Below are positions 1-8,456 of a stretch of DNA of 46,158 nucleotides, piece after piece (position 1 is the stretch's first letter; every line of letters begins with the position of its first letter). A program made the translations under genes and the position numbers. Origin of the DNA: Halobacteriovoraceae bacterium (GTDB lineage: Bacteria; Bdellovibrionota; Bacteriovoracia; Bacteriovoracales; Bacteriovoracaceae). The notes beneath the pieces were generated by a model, which made no database searches, was not told the origin of the DNA, and saw only the letters and a program-made list of their open reading frames with translations. The stretch covers positions 1-46,158 of the forward strand of contig JABGVH010000170.1 in the NCBI GenBank assembly GCA_018646195.1. Direction: 5' to 3'.

Positions 1-210
1 GTAGAAGAAGAACTCCGCGATGTCGATAAAGAAATACTTCCAGAACATATGACCGGTAAAGTCGGTAAGAAAGTTGATATCGAAGTAGAAGAAGAGGAAG
101 AAGAACTCCGCGATGTCGATAAAGAAATACTTCCAGAGCATATGACCGGAAAAGTTGGAAAGAAACTCGAAGTCGAAGTAGAAGACGAAGAAGAAGAACT
201 CAAAGATAAA
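1..210 (+). repeat. 93-bp (31-aa) in-frame tandem repeat
   Basis: The string beginning gaactccgcga occurs at 10 and 103, and a diverged third copy begins at 196, giving a 93-base period. The first two copies are nearly identical at DNA level, which suggests recent duplication or gene conversion. The array is cut by the window edge, so total copy number is unknown. The period is a multiple of three, so copy-number change would keep the frame. Confidence 0.9.
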
Positions 211-1533
211 CTAGAAGATCATCAGGCCGAAAACTTGGTCGACCGAAAGCAACGAAAAGCAGATGAAATCGAAAAATATCTTAAGAGTAAAAATCTCCAT
301 AAGAGCAATGATGAAATTTCAGACCTCGATGATATTCATAAAAAAGAAAAACAAGTCTCACTTGAAGTCGAGGAAGAAGAAAAAGAAAGAGAAGGTCATT
401 CCGAAGACCTTGGGACAAAGGCAGATAGACTAAAAAAAGGAGCTACCCTCGATATTGAAGAAGAGCCCGATGAGCTTAAAGAAGGTAGTGGCAAAGGCGA
501 CGAATCTGATGGTCATATGCGCAGCAAGAAACTCAGTGCTGTCGAAGAAGAAGAGAAGAAAAAAAGAAAGCGAGTAAATGCCAGAGCAGATAAGATTGAA
601 ACCCATTATTCCAGTAAGAAAGGGATTAAGCACGGTGATCAAAACTGGGATGGGCTGGCCCAAGAAGCTGATTGGGATGAGCAGCCTGAGGAAAAATTAG
701 AGGAATTTGAGAAAGAGCTAATTTATGAACAAAAAGACCTCGGTGAACAAACTATCGATTATAAAAAAATAAAAGCAGACTTCGATACCATAAAATACGA
801 AAAACTAGACGATAAAATTAAAATTGTTGAAACTGAAGATGGCCCCGTTAAAAAGAAAACTCGTTTCGTTAAAAAGAAAGTTATTAACTCTTTATGGGAA
901 GACGAAGATATATTATTTGAGGAATTAATTGAAGACGATGAAGATGAGTATATCCCTCCCGTATTTGAACCCAATTCCTGTGGATTAGAGTTTGCAATCG
1001 AAGCGCTAAATATGTGTTACGATGACCAACTTGAAGACGTAGACTTTTTCAAATATATTGCCGAAACTGTATTAAATGAAAAAGATGGGCTCTCTGCATT
1101 CTATTTTTATGAATCAAAATCTAAAATGTTTTATGATGGTTATATAGGTCACCTTGAACTTGAAACAGATGATCCCGATGATGAGAAAGAGGAGGCTTGG
1201 GAAGAGCTCTCCGAAGAAAACCTGGCGAAGTGGCAAGAGTCCACTCTCCCCGTCTGGAAGGATGCTACTTTTCAAGAAGAAGAAAACGAGTTTATCTATC
1301 CCTTCTTTGAGGGCCAAAATAACATGGGATTTGCAGTAGTTCATTTTGAAAATCAAATCAGCCAAGACGACGCTAAGTTTATTGAAGTACTTCTCGAATC
1401 AGCAAGAGGAATTTACCTCACAAACTCCCATGCAGCTGGCGGCAAGGGTGTCTATGGTGAGAAAAAGAAAAAAGAAACAGCCAAGTTAAGCAAAGGCCTT
1501 ATGGGTAGTTTGTTTGGAAGGAAAGCGGGGTAA
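1..1533 (+). CDS. Acidic tandem-repeat protein with C-terminal globular domain (5' end outside window)
   Basis: The frame is open from base 1, so the ATG at 49 is internal and the true start lies upstream of the window. The first 70 residues are tandem copies of a 31-residue acidic unit (Glu-rich stretch, then a HMTGKVGKK-type turn). More diverged copies of the same idea, acidic patch plus basic cluster, run to about residue 250. The last 180 residues are different: a compact, aromatic-rich domain starting around NSCGLEFAIEALN and ending near LLESARGIYL, possibly GAF-like, then a Lys/Gly tail. No signal peptide or membrane segment is visible in the part present. It lies just before an HD-GYP-like protein and a CheY-like receiver, so a cytoplasmic signalling or scaffold role is an inference. 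I do not recognise the family. Confidence 0.8.
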   Translation, partial: VEEELRDVDKEILPEHMTGKVGKKVDIEVEEEEEELRDVDKEILPEHMTGKVGKKLEVEVEDEEEELKDKLEDHQAENLVDRKQRKADEIEKYLKSKNLHKSNDEISDLDDIHKKEKQVSLEVEEEEKEREGHSEDLGTKADRLKKGATLDIEEEPDELKEGSGKGDESDGHMRSKKLSAVEEEEKKKRKRVNARADKIETHYSSKKGIKHGDQNWDGLAQEADWDEQPEEKLEEFEKELIYEQKDLGEQTIDYKKIKADFDTIKYEKLDDKIKIVETEDGPVKKKTRFVKKKVINSLWEDEDILFEELIEDDEDEYIPPVFEPNSCGLEFAIEALNMCYDDQLEDVDFFKYIAETVLNEKDGLSAFYFYESKSKMFYDGYIGHLELETDDPDDEKEEAWEELSEENLAKWQESTLPVWKDATFQEEENEFIYPFFEGQNNMGFAVVHFENQISQDDAKFIEVLLESARGIYLTNSHAAGGKGVYGEKKKKETAKLSKGLMGSLFGRKAG

Positions 1534-1572
1534 AGTATAAACCTAAGAGAATACTTTCATATTGAATTTGAA

Positions 1573-2658
1573 ATGTTAAAGGAAGATAAAATTTTTCCTT
1601 TTCATCTCCATGTCTACAATCCAATAAGTGGCCAATACTCGGAATACCTACCTGCGAATAGTCCATTAACAAAAGCAAAAATACAGTTTATAGAATATCT
1701 CATAGAAAAAGGTGGCGAACTCGCTGTTTATAAAAATCAGTCTAAAACCTTTTTGAGAGATAGGAATTTTAATGAAGACGAAATTCCGCATTTAAAAAAA
1801 CGAGAACTTTCTTATCTTGAGCAAAAAGCTGAAGATAGAGCGGAAAAACTGGCCGAGATTAAAAAAGAAGATGAGGAAAGGGCCGAGAAAGGAGAACCAC
1901 CGGCTTTTGTATTTCAAGCGACTTTAGCTGAGGCAGCCGAAAATGATGACTACACTCCTCTCATATTATCTTGTCGAGAACACTTGATGGCCTTTAGCGT
2001 AAATATCTCGCATACCGTTAGTCTAGCTTCTTATCTAGGTGAAGTGCTTTTGAAAAAAGACACCTATATTAATAGAATCGTCGCTCTCTCCTTCCACTTG
2101 GCGAAAACATGCGACCTAGACGGTGAAGAGGCGCTTGCTGACTTGGTCTGTGCTGCCTTTTTTGCCCATTTAGGTCATACTCAAATGAATTTAGCTTTCT
2201 CACATACACCACAAAACAAAATGAATGAAAAATTGAAGAAGAGCTACGAAAAACATCCAGGTTTGGCCCATCACCTTTTAAAGAAAAGTGGTATTGAGCT
2301 ATCAGACCGAACTAAATTTATTATATTTGAACATCACGAAAGGTGGGATGGATCAGGCTACCCAAGCATGAAGGTTAATACCCATATTGACTCAATGGCC
2401 TTAATCCTTGGGGCGTGCTCGCATATTATGGAATATACTTCAGGTAAAATCACCGGTGAAGAAGTAAAATTAGCTACTATGGTAACCTACTTGAAAGAAA
2501 AATCATTTCAACCAGGTTTAGAGTTTGAGTTTGGTGACTTTATATATGATAATTTAGAAAATTTACTAAAACCGCCAAAGATTAAGAAGAAAGACAATTT
2601 AGAAGAATTCGATAGCAGTGAAATAGAAGCGGACTCAGAAGTTAAATCAGCCGCTTAA
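1573..2658 (+). CDS. HD-GYP-like protein with degenerate metal site
   Basis: An N-terminal domain of about 125 residues is followed by an HD-GYP-type helical domain (about residues 135-310). The GYP signature is intact: HHERWDGSGYP. The HD signature is not. Where active members have LLHDIGK this protein has FFAHLGH, so the His-Asp pair reads Ala-His. HD-GYP enzymes hydrolyse cyclic di-GMP at a metal centre; losing the HD pair predicts weak or no catalysis and perhaps a binding role. The ATG at 1573 is the first conventional start, but the frame is open back to 1534, directly after the stop of the previous gene, and those 13 codons read like the start of the N-terminal domain (EYFHIEFEMLKEDKIFPFH). 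The real start may be a non-AUG codon near 1537. The next gene follows after 12 bases. Confidence 0.8.
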   Translation: MLKEDKIFPFHLHVYNPISGQYSEYLPANSPLTKAKIQFIEYLIEKGGELAVYKNQSKTFLRDRNFNEDEIPHLKKRELSYLEQKAEDRAEKLAEIKKEDEERAEKGEPPAFVFQATLAEAAENDDYTPLILSCREHLMAFSVNISHTVSLASYLGEVLLKKDTYINRIVALSFHLAKTCDLDGEEALADLVCAAFFAHLGHTQMNLAFSHTPQNKMNEKLKKSYEKHPGLAHHLLKKSGIELSDRTKFIIFEHHERWDGSGYPSMKVNTHIDSMALILGACSHIMEYTSGKITGEEVKLATMVTYLKEKSFQPGLEFEFGDFIYDNLENLLKPPKIKKKDNLEEFDSSEIEADSEVKSAA

Positions 2659-2670
2659 TAAAGAGAGACT

Positions 2671-3069
2671 ATGCCATTAAAATCAAAGATGAAAATTTTA
2701 GTAGTAGACGGTGTTACCAATATGCGAATGATGATTCGTCAGATGCTTCAGGAGTTAAAGTTAAAAAATATCGTTGAAGCTGCTGACGGAGAAGCCGCCT
2801 GGGAGGCAATTGAGCAGGGAGAAATCGAAGAAAGTCCTGTTGAATTTATAATTTGTGACTGGGAAATCGATAAACTAAGTGGCCTTGAACTCCTAAGAAA
2901 AATAAGAGAATCAAAATATAAGGGAATCCCATTCCTGATGATTATTGGCGAAGCCGAGCAAGGCAATGTTGTAGTAGCGGTAAAAGCTGGGGTCAATAAC
3001 GTAGTAGTTAAACCTTTTTCTTCTCAAATGTTAGTGGAAAAAATAAGTAAAATCTTCAAGCTTGGCTAG
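2671..3069 (+). CDS. CheY-like single-domain response regulator (atypical acidic pocket)
   Basis: A stand-alone receiver domain of 132 residues with no output domain. The phospho-acceptor Asp is present in FIICDWEI and the conserved Lys in VVKPF. The usual DD pair after the first strand reads VVDG, and the usual Thr/Ser after strand 4 is Gly (MIIGEAE). Losing one metal-binding acid and the switch Thr suggests altered phosphorylation or switching. It starts 12 bases after the HD-GYP-like gene and is probably cotranscribed. The ATG at 2671 has a GAGAG-type ribosome site; a second Met seven codons in, just before KILVVDG, is an alternative. Its last 4 bases overlap the end of the convergent metallophosphoesterase gene. 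Confidence 0.88.
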   Translation: MPLKSKMKILVVDGVTNMRMMIRQMLQELKLKNIVEAADGEAAWEAIEQGEIEESPVEFIICDWEIDKLSGLELLRKIRESKYKGIPFLMIIGEAEQGNVVVAVKAGVNNVVVKPFSSQMLVEKISKIFKLG

Positions 3070-4223
3070 GAGTATTCGCAAAATGGCAATGGATTAATCC
3101 CCTTCCATTCATTTAGCGAAATTTCGAGTTCTTCTTTTTCGCCTAATTTTTCTTGCTCTTTGTCGACATCTTTAATATCTATATGAGCGTAGGTTAATTG
3201 ATCTTCATTTGACCTTTTCCCAAAATCGAGATGATGCATCTTTGTCCAGGTCCCGGTATTTATGAATATATTTCCATCCGCGTAAGAACGAAAGATTGGT
3301 TCATGAGTATGCCCCACAATTAAGGCCTTGACTTCTGGCCTTGACGAAAAAAAGTCCTGGGTAAAACTTTCTAAATCATGAAATAATTCAAGCTCACTAA
3401 GCGCATCTTTTATAACCTTTATAATATTTCTATTATTTTTAAAAATATCTATAAATCTCACCATTATAAAATACCAACTATTGGCAAAGAGAAATCTCAT
3501 CGTAAATAACGTGTCGTAAATCATGCCATTTATCAGAAACTTCTTGATCGGACGGACTGAATTTATGTGATCTTTTTCTTCCTTAAATTTATTAATGACC
3601 CTAGTTACGTAGTAGGAACCCCAAGGAGGAATAAAATAACTCTCCCCCGCCTCCGACACCACAACTGAGTCTTTGGGGTCATACTGGTGGGCAATCTCAT
3701 ACTCATGTCCATGCTTTAGAACCACTCCTTCAACTGGGATATACTCGCCATTAGATGTAGAAATAATTGTAAATCTCTCTCTATCTTCTTCAGGAAATAA
3801 CGAGAGTAAGTACTTTTGCAATGATGGAAATACACATTCTGCATCATGATTTCCCAATATAAACACGATTTTTCTTTTTTTACTCGAAATGAAGTTTACC
3901 AAGCCCTCTATCACTTCGGGATGGGCCTCGGTAATCATCTTGAGCTTTTGTAAGGCGGCTTTCTCACTCCAAAACTCATCGTCAAAAAAGGGGACAAATG
4001 GAACGGCAAGTAAGTCAAATAGATCTCCGTTGATTATCAAATCAATTTCCCTATTACTATAGTCTCCACTAGAGAAATACTTTAGAAATTCCACCAGTTC
4101 ACTATCATAATGAAAGTCTTCTAAGAAATTTCTTCTATTATGAATTATTGCACCAGCCCCCAAGTGAATATCACTAATCACGAGGATTGATCGCTTAATT
4201 TTATTTTTTCGGAGGAATCTCAT
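3066..4223 (-). CDS. Calcineurin-like metallophosphoesterase (LpxH-like superfamily)
   Basis: All five metallophosphoesterase blocks are visible in order: SDIHLG, NGDLFD, GNHDAE, KHGHEYE and VGHTHEP. These bind the two-metal centre that hydrolyses phosphoester bonds. The arrangement resembles UDP-2,3-diacylglucosamine hydrolase relatives, but the protein (385 residues) is longer than LpxH. The insert between the fourth and fifth blocks is rich in aromatic and hydrophobic residues (around FANSWYFIMVRFIDIF) and could contact membrane. Substrate unknown. The start at 4223 (ATG) is preferred over an upstream in-frame TTG at 4238; neither has a good ribosome site. The start lies inside the end of the upstream exported-protein gene, so the two are probably coupled. 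Confidence 0.85.
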   Translation of the reverse strand: MRFLRKNKIKRSILVISDIHLGAGAIIHNRRNFLEDFHYDSELVEFLKYFSSGDYSNREIDLIINGDLFDLLAVPFVPFFDDEFWSEKAALQKLKMITEAHPEVIEGLVNFISSKKRKIVFILGNHDAECVFPSLQKYLLSLFPEEDRERFTIISTSNGEYIPVEGVVLKHGHEYEIAHQYDPKDSVVVSEAGESYFIPPWGSYYVTRVINKFKEEKDHINSVRPIKKFLINGMIYDTLFTMRFLFANSWYFIMVRFIDIFKNNRNIIKVIKDALSELELFHDLESFTQDFFSSRPEVKALIVGHTHEPIFRSYADGNIFINTGTWTKMHHLDFGKRSNEDQLTYAHIDIKDVDKEQEKLGEKEELEISLNEWKGINPLPFCEYS

Positions 4224-4569
4224 ATGATTTTTTGCCAATTAAAAGTTCAATTTCTTGGGATGCTGGGGCCATAGGAATAAAAAAGTACTTTATTCCTTTA
4301 TTCATTTTAAATTCTAATGATTGAAATTTTCCTGGTGCAATAGAAACAAAACCTAATATTTTCCCACGGTGATTCTCAACTTTCCCAATTAATTTAACCA
4401 GAGTTTTATTTTCAACTATTATCGCCTGCATTTTCTTCATAACAGCTGGCGAAAGTACTTTTACTTTTTGATGGAAAACTTTGACAATAAAGGCCTCGGA
4501 ACGCTCAAAGGCCATGGCCTCTTTAGAGTTTAACCCCATTAAAACTGTCAAGATTATCAAAATTTTCAT
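4201..4569 (-). CDS. Small exported protein of unknown function
   Basis: The 122-residue product has a signal peptide (Met-Lys, a hydrophobic core LIILTVLMGL, and an AMA cleavage site near residue 20). The mature part is basic and strand-rich (KVLSPAVMKKMQAI, then GKILGFVSIAPGKF), with no cysteine. I do not recognise a family. It overlaps the metallophosphoesterase gene and appears to lead that operon. No ribosome-binding site precedes the ATG; instead an extended -10 promoter element ends 7 bases upstream, which predicts a leaderless transcript. Confidence 0.7.
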   Translation of the reverse strand: MKILIILTVLMGLNSKEAMAFERSEAFIVKVFHQKVKVLSPAVMKKMQAIIVENKTLVKLIGKVENHRGKILGFVSIAPGKFQSLEFKMNKGIKYFFIPMAPASQEIELLIGKKSYEIPPKK

Positions 4570-4576
4570 CTTTTAT

Positions 4577-4585
4577 ATTGTACCA
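4577..4585 (-). promoter_or_regulatory. Extended -10 promoter (TGG-TACAAT), 7 nt before the ATG
   Basis: On the minus strand TACAAT (4577-4582) is preceded by TGG, the extended -10 form. No good -35 is seen, which is usual for extended -10 promoters. Transcription would begin at or next to the ATG at 4569. Confidence 0.5.
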
Positions 4586-4680
4586 AGTCATTTATAACAT
4601 CCGGAAATGGCATTATTTGCCCTCAAAAGGCCATTGGTTGGGGAAACCCGGCAAGAGCACGATAAGCATTAGAGGTTAGC

Positions 4681-5241
4681 ATGCTGGCACTGTTTGAAAT
4701 TTTTACCAAAAGGAAAAATAAAAGGAAACTTTCTTCCATTCGTGAAGAATACATTCAAAATTTTTCTATGCACCCTGAACACCAATGGATTCTTGAAGAC
4801 CCTGAGTTTAAAAGGGCCTTTGAATACCTATTCGACTCATTAGACGATAGAATCCTAGCGCAACTTTCCAAACACAAACCAGTAATTTTTATAAAATCAA
4901 GTGGACGGTTATCACTAGTCGTCCCCTCACAGGATCAAGCACATATAGTCATGCTTTTCCCAGACCTAATCAAAGTTATGCACTCTGCTTCTCCTCTACG
5001 GGCGGTTGCTATTTTAGCTCATGAGCTTGGTCATATTTACCTAGACCACGCCCACAAAGACTTGGACGATTTATCGGCACAGCTAGAAGCTGATGAGTTT
5101 TCTTTTCATTTGGGATGGGGAGGTGAACTTTTTTCAGTACTTGAAGATCATTCTAATTCAAGGGACTGTCGTCTTCGCTTGCAAAATTTGAGTCGACTTT
5201 TTAAATCTAAAGAAGCATACGAGCATCAGTCAGCTCTTTAA
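4681..5241 (+). CDS. HExxH zinc metallopeptidase-like protein
   Basis: The 186-residue protein carries [17 protein letters not shown], a classic HExxH zinc site, and about 20 residues later EADEFSF, where the Glu fits the third zinc ligand of gluzincins (M48-type ExxxD). It is much shorter than full M48 membrane proteases and has neither a signal peptide nor membrane helices, so it is probably a soluble cytoplasmic minimal peptidase. A GAGG ribosome site sits 6 bases before the ATG. The last 35 bases overlap the end of the convergent uvrB gene, so the two transcripts are antisense there. Substrate unknown. Confidence 0.8.
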   Translation: MLALFEIFTKRKNKRKLSSIREEYIQNFSMHPEHQWILEDPEFKRAFEYLFDSLDDRILAQLSKHKPVIFIKSSGRLSLVVPSQDQAHIVMLFPDLIKVMHSASPLRAVAILAHELGHIYLDHAHKDLDDLSAQLEADEFSFHLGWGGELFSVLEDHSNSRDCRLRLQNLSRLFKSKEAYEHQSAL

Positions 5242-7198
5242 TTTCATCTCTCATACTTGCTGCCTCTTCAAAACGTAATTCTTTTGCGGCTATTTTCATT
5301 TCTCTTTTTAATTCCTTAATCTTCTTGTCTATCGTATCGGGATTTAAATTTTCAATACTTCCTTTGATTTTAGTTTTTCTAGTTCCTTTAGCTCCTCTAA
5401 GGGTTTCAATCACGCCTCCCGAAACACTTTTAATTATAGTTTTTGGAGTAATCCCGTTCTTTTCATTATGTTCATTCTGAATCTTTCGGCGCCTACTTGT
5501 TTCTGAAATTGCGCGCTCCATACTGCCTGTCATTTTATAAGAATAGAGTAGAACTCGTCCTTCAGAATTTCTAGCCGCTCTACCTATCGTTTGAATTAAG
5601 GACCTTTCCGAACGAAGAAAGCCCTCTTTGTCAGCATCAAGAATACCAACCAACGCCACCTCAGGAATATCTAATCCCTCTCGCAAAAGGTTAATTCCTA
5701 CTAATATATCAAATTCCCCAAGGCGTAAATCTCTTAGAATTTCCATTCTCTGCAAGGTATCTATATCTGAATGCAAGTATCGAATTCTCATTCCTGCACC
5801 TTGGTAAAAAGAAGTTAACTCCTCTGCTAACTTCTTAGTCAAAGTTGTGATGAGTACTCTGAAGCCTTTCTCGATAACCTTACGGGCCTCCACTAATAAG
5901 TCATCTACTTGATTGTCGGCCTTCCTAACTTCGATCAGAGGGTCAAGTAGCCCCGTCGGACGAATGACCTGTTCAACATATTCTCCATTTGTCTGCTCTA
6001 GTTCATAGTTTCCAGGAGTCGCAGAAACATATAGTATTTGATTTATCTTTTTTTCAAACTCCGCAAATTTCAAGGGCCTATTGTCGAGGGCACTAGGAAG
6101 CCTAAAGCCAAAGTTGACTAAGTTCTCCTTTCTTGAACGGTCACCTCGGTACATTCCCCCTACCTGAGACACGGTTATATGAGATTCATCAATAATAAAT
6201 AAAAAATCATCACCAAAGTAATCAATAAGAGTTGGCGGAGGATCCCCTTCTTCTGAGCCAGTTAGATGCCTTGAGTAATTTTCAATACCAGAACAAAATC
6301 CCATTTCTTCTAGCATTTCTAAGTCCAAAAGGGTTCGTTGCTCCAGTCTCTGGTGTTCAACAAGTTTTTCTTGCTCTTTTAGTTCGACCAAGCGCTCTCG
6401 CAGCTCTATTTTTATTTTCTTGATTGCCCCTTGTAGTCGCTCTTGGCTTACAACATAGTGTGATTTGGGGTAGATGGTTGTTTTACTTAAAGGATGTAGA
6501 ACGCGACCCCTTAAGGGATCAACTATAGACAGTCCTTCAATTTCATCTCCAAAGAACTCTACTCTGATTACATTGGCGTCCTCGTGAGAGGGAAAGATTT
6601 CGACAATATCTCCCCGCACACGAAAGGTACCCCTTGAAAATTCAATATCATTTCTTTCATACTGAACAGAGACCAGCTTCTTTAAAAAATCATCACGATC
6701 AATGCTATCTCCAACAAAGAGAGTCAGCTTTTGCGCAGAATACTCCTCCTCGGACCCAATGCCGTAAATACAACTGACACTGGCGATGACAATCACGTCA
6801 TCTCTTTCGAGTAAATTTCGAGTGGCCGCATGACGAAGCTTATCGATCTCATCATTTATTGATGCGTCTTTTTCAATAAAGGTATCTGAGCCCGGGACAT
6901 AGGCTTCGGGCTGGTAGTAATCATAGTAAGAGACGAAATACTCAACCGCATTATTAGGAAAAAAATCTTTAAATTCGGAGTAAAGCTGGGCCGCTAGTGT
7001 CTTATTATGGGCCAAAATAAGGGTCTTTTTTCCAAGTTTTTGAATGGTGTGCGCCATTGTAAAAGTTTTTCCTGAGCCAGTAACACCAAGTAGAGTTTGG
7101 GCCTTTTCACCATTCGAATAAGCACGACATAGCTGCTCAATAGCGGCTGGTTGATCCCCTTTCGGTTGAAATTTCGAAACTAGCTGAAAAATCGACAA
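5207..7198 (-). CDS. uvrB: Excinuclease ABC subunit B (UvrB)
   Basis: Nucleotide excision repair helicase that takes damaged DNA from UvrA and recruits UvrC. At 663 residues it is the normal length. Visible marks: Walker A GVTGSGKT near residue 40, the beta-hairpin region [12 protein letters not shown] that clamps DNA, the DEAD-like FIIDESH, helicase motif [11 protein letters not shown], and the C-terminal UVR motif ([15 protein letters not shown]) that binds UvrC. Translation starts at TTG 7198 after a GGAGAG ribosome site. A TATAAT box at 7219-7224 on this strand would give a leader of about 20 bases. The promoter region is only 28 bases long and is shared with the divergent lysA. Confidence 0.98.
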   Translation of the reverse strand: MSIFQLVSKFQPKGDQPAAIEQLCRAYSNGEKAQTLLGVTGSGKTFTMAHTIQKLGKKTLILAHNKTLAAQLYSEFKDFFPNNAVEYFVSYYDYYQPEAYVPGSDTFIEKDASINDEIDKLRHAATRNLLERDDVIVIASVSCIYGIGSEEEYSAQKLTLFVGDSIDRDDFLKKLVSVQYERNDIEFSRGTFRVRGDIVEIFPSHEDANVIRVEFFGDEIEGLSIVDPLRGRVLHPLSKTTIYPKSHYVVSQERLQGAIKKIKIELRERLVELKEQEKLVEHQRLEQRTLLDLEMLEEMGFCSGIENYSRHLTGSEEGDPPPTLIDYFGDDFLFIIDESHITVSQVGGMYRGDRSRKENLVNFGFRLPSALDNRPLKFAEFEKKINQILYVSATPGNYELEQTNGEYVEQVIRPTGLLDPLIEVRKADNQVDDLLVEARKVIEKGFRVLITTLTKKLAEELTSFYQGAGMRIRYLHSDIDTLQRMEILRDLRLGEFDILVGINLLREGLDIPEVALVGILDADKEGFLRSERSLIQTIGRAARNSEGRVLLYSYKMTGSMERAISETSRRRKIQNEHNEKNGITPKTIIKSVSGGVIETLRGAKGTRKTKIKGSIENLNPDTIDKKIKELKREMKIAAKELRFEEAASMRDEIKELTDARMLL

Positions 7199-7226
7199 TT
7201 CTCTACTCTCCGTTTACCATTATATT
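7192..7226 (+). promoter_or_regulatory. lysA promoter: TCGACA-17-TACCAT, 6 nt before the ATG; overlaps the uvrB -10
   Basis: TCGACA at 7192-7197, a 17-base spacer, TACCAT at 7215-7220, then 6 bases to the lysA ATG at 7227. No ribosome site is present, so a leaderless lysA mRNA is predicted. The -35 overlaps the uvrB start codon, and the -10 overlaps the uvrB TATAAT (7219-7224, minus), so the two divergent promoters should exclude each other. Confidence 0.5.
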
Positions 7227-8456
7227 ATGCAGACCCCAATTACCCATAAAAAGGGCCAACTTTACTTCGATACTATAGCACTTCGAAAGATAGCTGATAA
7301 GCTCCCTACCCCCTTTTATCTCTATAGTGAACATACTCTTATTGAGAATTATAAGAACTTTTTGCATGCCGCCCAAGATGCCAACCTCCCTGCCCCACTT
7401 ATTTGCTTCGCACTGAAAGCGAATCCCAACCCTTACCTGTTGAAAAAACTGGCTAAAGAGGGCGCTGGTGCAGATATTGTCTCCGGAGGAGAATTGGCGA
7501 GAGCGACTGAGTCTGGTATCTCTCGCCAAAAAATTGTTTTCTCGGGAGTAGGAAAAACCCTGGAGGAAATCGAAAAAGGACTGATGGGAGTAGGCATTTA
7601 TTCTTTTAATGTAGAATCCCTTGAAGAATTAGAAATGATAAACTCCGTTGCTAAAAGATTAAAAAAATGTGCCCGTGTGGCCTTTCGCTTTAATCCTGAG
7701 GTCCATGCTAAAACCCATAAACATATTTCGACTGGTTTCAAAAGCCATAAATTTGGTCTGCTCCGTAAGGACATCCTTAAGGCCTTAAAAACTAAGTCTC
7801 TCTGGTCCCATGTAAAACTAGTAGGACTTTCTGTCCATATTGGAAGTCAGCTTACCTGCTTAAAAGCTACTGGAAAGGCAATGAGAGAACTTGGTATGCT
7901 GGCCCGTGAAATAAATATGCCACTCGAATTCCTCGACGTTGGAGGAGGACTTGGGATCGACTATGCTCCGTCAGACAAAAATACCTACCAAACTCCAAAT
8001 GATTATATGCAAGTAATTTCTAAGAATTTACAAAAAACATATTTAAAAGATCACACTATAAAACATCTTGTCTTTGAGCCTGGTCGGGTTATCTCGGCCA
8101 GGGCCGGATGCTTTATTACCAGTGTAATTCGTACGAAAAAAAGTGGCGGCCAGTGTTTTGTAATTGTTGATGGTGGAATGAATGATTTCGTTAGGACGTC
8201 CCTCTATGGAGCTTATCACGAAATTTTAGTTAATAAAAAACCAGGTCGCAAAATAAATTCTCATGTCGTCGGTCCGATTTGCGAAACTGCCGATTGCTTT
8301 GCTACCGACCGCATGCTCCCCCCCCTTCAACCAAATGACTTAGTTTGCGTAGCCGATGTTGGGGCCTATGGCTTTTCAATGGCCTCTATGTATAATATGA
8401 GAAAATTACCAAAGGAAGTTGTGGTTACCAAAAGTGGAAAGATAACGATTACTTAA
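7227..8456 (+). CDS. lysA: Diaminopimelate decarboxylase
   Basis: PLP enzyme that decarboxylates meso-diaminopimelate to L-lysine, the last step of the pathway. Its 409 residues match the family. The PLP lysine is in CFALKANPNP (about residue 64). Other marks are SGGELARA, the HIGSQ loop, the phosphate-binding DVGGGLGIDY, EPGRVISARAG, the substrate-binding GPICETADCFA, and the C-terminal VGAYGFSMASMYN. The N-terminus aligns with the usual family start, so the ATG at 7227 is likely right despite the missing ribosome site. It ends 8 bases inside the end of the convergent cysS gene. Confidence 0.97.
   Translation: MQTPITHKKGQLYFDTIALRKIADKLPTPFYLYSEHTLIENYKNFLHAAQDANLPAPLICFALKANPNPYLLKKLAKEGAGADIVSGGELARATESGISRQKIVFSGVGKTLEEIEKGLMGVGIYSFNVESLEELEMINSVAKRLKKCARVAFRFNPEVHAKTHKHISTGFKSHKFGLLRKDILKALKTKSLWSHVKLVGLSVHIGSQLTCLKATGKAMRELGMLAREINMPLEFLDVGGGLGIDYAPSDKNTYQTPNDYMQVISKNLQKTYLKDHTIKHLVFEPGRVISARAGCFITSVIRTKKSGGQCFVIVDGGMNDFVRTSLYGAYHEILVNKKPGRKINSHVVGPICETADCFATDRMLPPLQPNDLVCVADVGAYGFSMASMYNMRKLPKEVVVTKSGKITIT

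Noticed and set aside
1-210. Tandem repeat as a CRISPR array
   Set aside because: The units are contiguous, in frame and coding, without unique spacers.
4600-4700. Sigma-54-like strings near the metallopeptidase start (TGGCATTATTTGC and TGGCACTGTTTGA)
   Set aside because: The first has only 8 bases between GG and GC, and the second lacks the GC; spacing must be 10.
7203-7529. Minus-strand frame inside lysA
   Set aside because: Shadow of the clear lysA frame, with odd composition.
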